Shown here: positions 60,009 through 64,000 of the stretch, one piece after another
Position numbering within the stretch: position 1 is the first letter of the stretch
Layout of the letters: every line of letters begins with the position of its first letter
From: Streptomyces sp. WMMC940
GTDB taxonomy: Bacteria; Actinomycetota; Actinomycetes; Streptomycetales; Streptomycetaceae
DNA: 64,000 bases
NCBI RefSeq assembly: GCF_027460265.1
Contig: NZ_JAPZBC010000001.1
Location: forward strand, 3,557,001-3,621,000
Direction of reading: 5' to 3'
Position numbers and translations under genes: made by a program
Notes under the pieces: model-generated
Told to the model about the DNA's origin: nothing
Databases searched by the model: none
The model's input: the letters and a program-made list of their open reading frames with translations, nothing else

Positions 60009-61136
60009 TCAGGGGCCCTTCGGCGCCGAGCGGCCGACCACCGTGCCCGCGCGGTCGACGCATACCACGTCCACCGTGACCGGTGCGCCCCGCAGCACCT
60101 CCAGTGCCTGGTCACGGGCGGTCACTGCCACGAGATCGCCCAGCGGGACCGCGCGGGCCGCGCACGACCGCAACGCCGCGAGACCGGTGTTGGCGGCGGC
60201 GACCTCGGCCGCCAGCATCTCGTCCGCCCCACCCCGGCGGGCCAGCTCCGCGAGGAAGCCCTTGTCCACCTGGGAGCGGGCCGAGTGCAGATCCATGTGC
60301 CCCGCCGCCAGTTTGGACAGCTTCGCGAAGCCGCCGCAGACGGTGAGCCGGTCGACGGGGTGCCTGCGGACGTACTTGAGCACCGCGCCCGCGAAGTCGC
60401 CCATGTCGAGCAGCGCGTCCTCGGGAAGCCCGTACAGGGCGACGACCGTCTTCTCCGAGGTCGAGCCCGTGCACCCGGCGAGATGGGTGCGGCCCGCCGC
60501 CCTGGCCACGTCCACACCGCGGCGGATCGAGTCGATCCACGCCGAGCAGGAGTAGGGCACGACGACGCCGGTCGTGCCGAGGACGGACAGCCCGCCGAGA
60601 ATGCCGAGCCGCGGGTTCCAGGTGGAGCGCGCGATCTCCTCGCCGTGGTCCACGGAGACCGTGATCTCGACGTCGCCCGAGCCGCCGTACCGGGCGGCGG
60701 CCTCCGTGACGTGCTCCCGCATCAGCTGCCGGGGCACCGGGTTGATCGCCGGCTCTCCGACGTCCAGTGGCAGCCCGGGGCGGGTGACGGTACCGACGCC
60801 CGGTCCGGCACGGAACACCACTCCCGAACCGGCGGGCAGGATCCGCACGGTCGCACGGATCAGCGCGCCGTGCGTGACGTCCGGGTCGTCACCGGCGTCC
60901 TTCACCACGCCCGCCGTCGCGTGCCCGTCCGCCAGTTCCTCCACGGCCAGCGCGAAGGCGGGCCTCTGGCCCTTGGGCAGCGTGATCGTCACCGGGTCCG
61001 GGAAGTCCCCGGTGAGCAGCGCGGTGTACGCGGCGGTCGTCGCGGCTGTGGCGCAGGCCCCGGTGGTCCAGCCGGGCCGGAGACCGGTGTGCTTGAGTTG
61101 GGCGCTGCGTCCGCCCACGGGCGCCGGTTCACCCAT
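60009..61136 (-). CDS. cbiD: CbiD, cobalt-precorrin-5B (C1)-methyltransferase-type enzyme
   Basis: The 375-residue enzyme methylates C1. CbiD hallmarks: LRPGWTTGACATAATTAAYTAL at the N-terminus, GIGVVxxPGL-like VGTVTRPGLPLDVGEPAINPVPRQL, ITVSVDHGEEIARSTWNPRLGILGGLSVLGTTG, CTGSTSEK and FAKLSKLAAGHMDLHS. It stands in for CobF in many actinobacteria. The ATG at 61136 is only 11 nt from the divergent cobK start, so the two promoters overlap the coding regions. Confidence 0.93.
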   Translation of the reverse strand: MGEPAPVGGRSAQLKHTGLRPGWTTGACATAATTAAYTALLTGDFPDPVTITLPKGQRPAFALAVEELADGHATAGVVKDAGDDPDVTHGALIRATVRILPAGSGVVFRAGPGVGTVTRPGLPLDVGEPAINPVPRQLMREHVTEAAARYGGSGDVEITVSVDHGEEIARSTWNPRLGILGGLSVLGTTGVVVPYSCSAWIDSIRRGVDVARAAGRTHLAGCTGSTSEKTVVALYGLPEDALLDMGDFAGAVLKYVRRHPVDRLTVCGGFAKLSKLAAGHMDLHSARSQVDKGFLAELARRGGADEMLAAEVAAANTGLAALRSCAARAVPLGDLVAVTARDQALEVLRGAPVTVDVVCVDRAGTVVGRSAPKGP

Positions 61137-61147
61137 GGAGGTCCCCC

Positions 61148-61894
61148 GTGCACGTCCTGGTCCTCGGCGGTACGACGGAGGCGCGCGCCCTCGCCGAGTC
61201 GCTGCACGCGCGGGGGGAGCGGGTGACCACGTCGCTCGCGGGACGGGTCGCGGCGCCGAGACTGCCGCGGGGCGAGGTGCGGATCGGCGGCTTCGGCGGG
61301 GCGGAGGGCCTCGCCGCCTGGCTGCGCGAGCACCAGGTGGACGTGCTCATCGACGCCACCCATCCTTTCGCCGGGACGATCAGTTTCAACGCGGCGCACG
61401 CCGCGGACCAGGCCCATGTTCCCCTGCTCGCGCTGAGGCGGCCCGGGTGGGTCCCGGTGGCGGGCGACGACTGGCATCCGGTCGACTCCCTCTCGCAGGC
61501 GGCCGAGAGGCTGCCCTCCCTGGGGCGCCGGGTCTTCCTGACGACGGGCCGCATGGGTCTGGCGTCCTTCGCGCACCTGGACGACCTGTGGTTCCTGGTC
61601 CGCTCCGTCGACCCGCCCGAGCAGCCGCATCCCGCGCGGATGCGGGTGCTCCTCGACCGCGGCCCCTTCACCCTCGAGGGCGAACGGGCGCTGCTCGCCG
61701 ACCACGCCGTCGACGTCCTGGTGACCAAGGACAGCGGCGCCGCCGCGACCTCGCCCAAGCTCACCGCGGCCCGCGAGGCGGGCCTCCCGGTCGTCGTGGT
61801 CCGCCGGCCGGCCGTGCCCGAGGACGTCCCCGCGGCGACGGGGGTGGCGGAGGCGCTGGCGTGGGTGACGGCACTGGGGCCGCTGCCGGGGTAG
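61148..61894 (+). CDS. cobK: CobK, precorrin-6A reductase
   Basis: The 248-residue NADPH-dependent reductase shows VHVLVLGGTTEARALAESLHARG (nucleotide loop), TSLAGRVAAPRLPRGEVRIGGFGG, VDVLIDATHPFAGTISFNAAHA, VFLTTGRMGLASFAHL, VLLDRGPFTLEGERALL and LVTKDSGAAATSPKLTAAREAGLPVVVVRRP. GTG start with GGAGG upstream. Divergent from cbiD and convergent with cobM. Confidence 0.94.
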   Translation: MHVLVLGGTTEARALAESLHARGERVTTSLAGRVAAPRLPRGEVRIGGFGGAEGLAAWLREHQVDVLIDATHPFAGTISFNAAHAADQAHVPLLALRRPGWVPVAGDDWHPVDSLSQAAERLPSLGRRVFLTTGRMGLASFAHLDDLWFLVRSVDPPEQPHPARMRVLLDRGPFTLEGERALLADHAVDVLVTKDSGAAATSPKLTAAREAGLPVVVVRRPAVPEDVPAATGVAEALAWVTALGPLPG

Positions 61895-61910
61895 GCGGGC
61901 CGGTGTGCCG

Positions 61911-62660
61911 TCAGCAGACGTGCCGGTCCCGCGCCGGGTCGTACAGGTGGCTGTCACGGAACTGGGAGGCTGCCAGGGTGCGGCCCACCAGGATGACCGC
62001 CGTCTTCGTGACGCCCGCCTCCTTCGTCAGCCCGGCGATCTCGTCGAGCGTGCCCCGGAGGACCAGCTCGTCCGGGCGGCTGGCCATGGCCACCACCGCG
62101 GCGGGGCAGTCGGGTCCGTAGTGCGGCAGCAGTTCGTCGACCAGGCGGTCGACGTAGCGGGCGGCGAGGTGCAGGACGAGCAGTGCGCCGCTGCGGCCCA
62201 GGGTGGCCAGGTCCTCTCCGTCGGGCATGGGGGTCGCCTGCTGGGCGACGCGGGTCAGGATGACCGTCTGGCCGACCGTCGGTACGGTCAGCTCCCGCTT
62301 CAGCGCGGCCGCCGCGGCCGCGAACGCCGGAACGCCGGGAACGACCTCGTACGGAATGCCCGCCGCGTCGAGCCGCCGCATCTGCTCCGCCACCGCGCTG
62401 AACACGGACGGGTCGCCCGAGTGCAGCCGGGCCACGTCGTGCCCCTCCGCGTGGGCGCGGACGAACTCCTCGGTGATCGCGTCCAGATCGAGGTCCGCCG
62501 TGTCCACGAGGCGCGCGTCCGGCGGGCATTCGGCGAGGAGCTCGGCCGGGACGAGCGAGCCCGCGTAGAGGCAGACCCGGCACGAAGCCAGCGTCCGCGC
62601 GCCGCGCAGGGTGATCAGATCGGCCGCACCGGGTCCGGCGCCGATGAAGTAGACGGTCAT
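61911..62660 (-). CDS. cobM: CobM, precorrin-4 C11-methyltransferase
   Basis: The 249-residue tetrapyrrole methylase shows VYFIGAGPGAADLITLRGARTL, CRVCLYAGSLVPAELLAECP, VARLHSGDPSVFSAVAEQMRRL, VVPGVPAFAAAAAALKRELTVP, and LVLHLAARYVDRLVDELLPHYG. The GxGPG and GDP loops bind SAM. The ATG overlaps the cobL stop (ATGA), so cobL-cobM form a reverse-strand operon. Confidence 0.95.
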   Translation of the reverse strand: MTVYFIGAGPGAADLITLRGARTLASCRVCLYAGSLVPAELLAECPPDARLVDTADLDLDAITEEFVRAHAEGHDVARLHSGDPSVFSAVAEQMRRLDAAGIPYEVVPGVPAFAAAAAALKRELTVPTVGQTVILTRVAQQATPMPDGEDLATLGRSGALLVLHLAARYVDRLVDELLPHYGPDCPAAVVAMASRPDELVLRGTLDEIAGLTKEAGVTKTAVILVGRTLAASQFRDSHLYDPARDRHVC

Positions 62661-63901
62661 GAGGATTCTCCCGCGGGGGATTTGGTGACGGACCATTGCG
62701 TGACGGGCATCGCCTGCCGCCAGCCGGTGAACCCGCCCACCGGTACGGCGTGCGCCACGGCGAGCCGCACCAGCTCGCCGCCGTGCCGACGGTAGCGCTC
62801 CGCCAGCAGCGCCTCCGACTCGAGCGTCACGGTGTTCGCGACCAGCCGTCCGCCCTCCGGCAGCGCGTCCCAGCAGGCGTCGAGCAGTCCCGGCGCGGTG
62901 AGCCCGCCGCCGATGAACACCGCGTCGGGGACGGGCAGTCCGGCCAGACCGTCCGGCGCCGCCGCCGTGACGACCCGCAGTCCGGGCACGCCGAGCCTCT
63001 CCGCGTTGCGCTCGATGCGCCGTGCCCGTTCCGCGTCCCGCTCGACGGTGACCGCCCGGCACGAGCGGTGCGTACGCATCCACTCGATCCCGATCGAGCC
63101 GGAGCCGCCGCCGACGTCCCACAGCAGTTCGCCCGGCGCGGGCGCGAGCGCGGCCAGCGTCGCGGCGCGCACATGGCGCTTGGTCAGCTGGCCGTCGTTC
63201 TCGTACGCCTCGTCGGGCAATCCGGGCACGGCGCCGAGCCGGGGCCCGCCGGGCTCGCGGACGCAGTCCACGGCGACGACGTTCAGGGGGTCGCCGGGCG
63301 GCCGGTCCCAGCCGGAGGCGGTACCGGCGACCAGGCGCTCCCGCCCGGAGCCGAGTTGCTCCAGCACCCGCAGCCGGCTGGGGCCGAAGCCCCTCGCGGC
63401 CAGCAGTTCGGCCACCTCCGCCGGAGTCGTGGCGCCGGCGCTCAGCACCAGCAGCCGCCGGCCGTGGTGGAGCGCGGCGCCGAGCCCCGCGACGGGCCTG
63501 CCGACCGTCGTGACCACCTCGGTCTCCTCGACCGGCCAGCCGAGGCGGGCACAGGCGTACGAGACGGAGGACGGGTGCGGCAGTACGCGAAGTGCGTCAG
63601 GGCCGGCGATCTCGGAGAGGGTGCGGCCGATGCCGTAGAACATGGGGTCGCCGCTCGCGAGGACGGCGAGGCGCCGGCCGGCGTGCTCGGCGAGAAGCGC
63701 GGGCACGGCGGGGCGCAGCGGCGACGGCCACGCCACGCGCTCGCCCGCGCATTCGTGGGCGGGCAGCAGGGCGAGCTGGCGTGCGCCGCCGACGAGCACG
63801 TCGGCGGCGCACAGCGCGGCGCGGGAGGTATCGGGCAGTCCGTCCCAGCCGTCGGCACCGATCCCGACGACGGACACGGCGGGGCGGGGGTCGGGCGTCA
63901 C
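62657..63901 (-). CDS. cobL: CobL, precorrin-6Y C5,15-methyltransferase (CbiE-CbiT fusion)
   Basis: The 414-residue bifunctional methylase and decarboxylase. CbiE half: SVVGIGADGWDGLPDTSRAAL, LAVLASGDPMFYGIGRTL, VLPHPSSVSYACARLGWP. CbiT half: KRHVRAATLAALAPAPGELLWDVGGGSGSIGIEWMRT, AVTVERDAERARRIERNAERL, DAVFIGGGLTAPGLLDACW. Start: GTG 63901 is favoured since it puts the CbiE motif at the N-terminus, and a TAGAGT -10-like box 7 nt upstream would give a leaderless message. GTG 63964 is in frame and gives 21 more residues. Confidence 0.93.
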   Translation of the reverse strand: MTPDPRPAVSVVGIGADGWDGLPDTSRAALCAADVLVGGARQLALLPAHECAGERVAWPSPLRPAVPALLAEHAGRRLAVLASGDPMFYGIGRTLSEIAGPDALRVLPHPSSVSYACARLGWPVEETEVVTTVGRPVAGLGAALHHGRRLLVLSAGATTPAEVAELLAARGFGPSRLRVLEQLGSGRERLVAGTASGWDRPPGDPLNVVAVDCVREPGGPRLGAVPGLPDEAYENDGQLTKRHVRAATLAALAPAPGELLWDVGGGSGSIGIEWMRTHRSCRAVTVERDAERARRIERNAERLGVPGLRVVTAAAPDGLAGLPVPDAVFIGGGLTAPGLLDACWDALPEGGRLVANTVTLESEALLAERYRRHGGELVRLAVAHAVPVGGFTGWRQAMPVTQWSVTKSPAGESS

Positions 63902-64000
63902 GGACGGGACTCTACTGTCCGCGCAGGTGGTCTCCGGTTCGCGGGGGGACGGGACACCGGTCACCGGCGCGCGGAGCCCCCAAGATCACGTAATACTGAA

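Overview
The window is chromosomal DNA of a Streptomyces. Evidence is the very high GC with codon bias to match, GTG/TTG starts behind GGAGG-type sites, many 4-nt ATGA/GTGA start-stop overlaps, and a chaplin/rodlin surface-protein block, which is a hallmark of the genus. No tRNA, rRNA, insertion sequence, phage block or CRISPR array was seen. The region looks like ordinary chromosome carrying several small specialised blocks.

Layout: (1) 1-4.3 kb, reverse-strand potassium-pumping ATPase operon (a 27-residue membrane peptide, kdpF, kdpA, kdpB, kdpC), kdpC cut by the window edge. (2) 4.7-10.6 kb, single genes: a small acidic protein, a carboxymuconolactone-decarboxylase-like protein, a class A beta-lactamase-like serine hydrolase, a histidine-phosphatase-fold protein without its catalytic histidines, and a membrane sulfatase. 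(3) 11.2-19.3 kb, an unusual biosynthetic island. It holds a CDP-alcohol phosphatidyltransferase, a zinc-type alcohol dehydrogenase, a degenerate 6-pyruvoyl-tetrahydropterin synthase homologue, a family 4 glycosyltransferase, a methyltransferase, a flippase-like membrane protein, a RibD-type reductase, a creatininase-family hydrolase and a GTP cyclohydrolase II homologue. The cyclohydrolase has Met where the E. coli enzyme has its catalytic Tyr105, as reported for S. coelicolor SCO6655, which stops at the formylated pyrimidine (FAPy). With the creatininase-family protein (the family of archaeal ArfB) and the RibD-like reductase (like ArfC), this suggests an archaeal-style GTP-to-pyrimidine route that feeds an unknown glycosylated, probably membrane-linked product. 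(4) 19.5-24.5 kb, an ArsR-like regulator with a membrane coiled-coil partner, then pstSCAB.

(5) 24.9-36 kb, mixed housekeeping and surface genes: DUF72, PH-domain protein, secreted beta-propeller phytase, DoxX, CorA, PP2C-type phosphatase, collagen-like secreted protein, STAS protein, an unknown repeat protein, a sulfite-oxidase-type molybdoenzyme, and a phosphoribosyltransferase-hydrolase fusion. (6) 36.1-40 kb, a decayed beta-ketoadipate locus. Thiolase pcaF and a duplicated IclR-type regulator are intact, but pobA and pcaI/pcaJ are deletion-ridden pseudogenes. (7) 40-48.3 kb, VKOR, DUF5949, then the chaplin/rodlin block: three short chaplins, one long sortase-anchored chaplin, three rodlins (rdlA/rdlB divergent plus a third), and a glycosyltransferase in the middle. 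(8) 48.3-52.1 kb, an RsmC/RlmG-type rRNA methyltransferase, a DM13 membrane protein and a TerD-nuclease-like fusion. (9) 52.3-64 kb, the cobalamin pathway: cobN under a B12 riboswitch, then cobG-cobH-cobIJ, cbiD, cobK, cobM and cobL.

All functional calls come from reading the protein sequences and from family knowledge. No database search was run.
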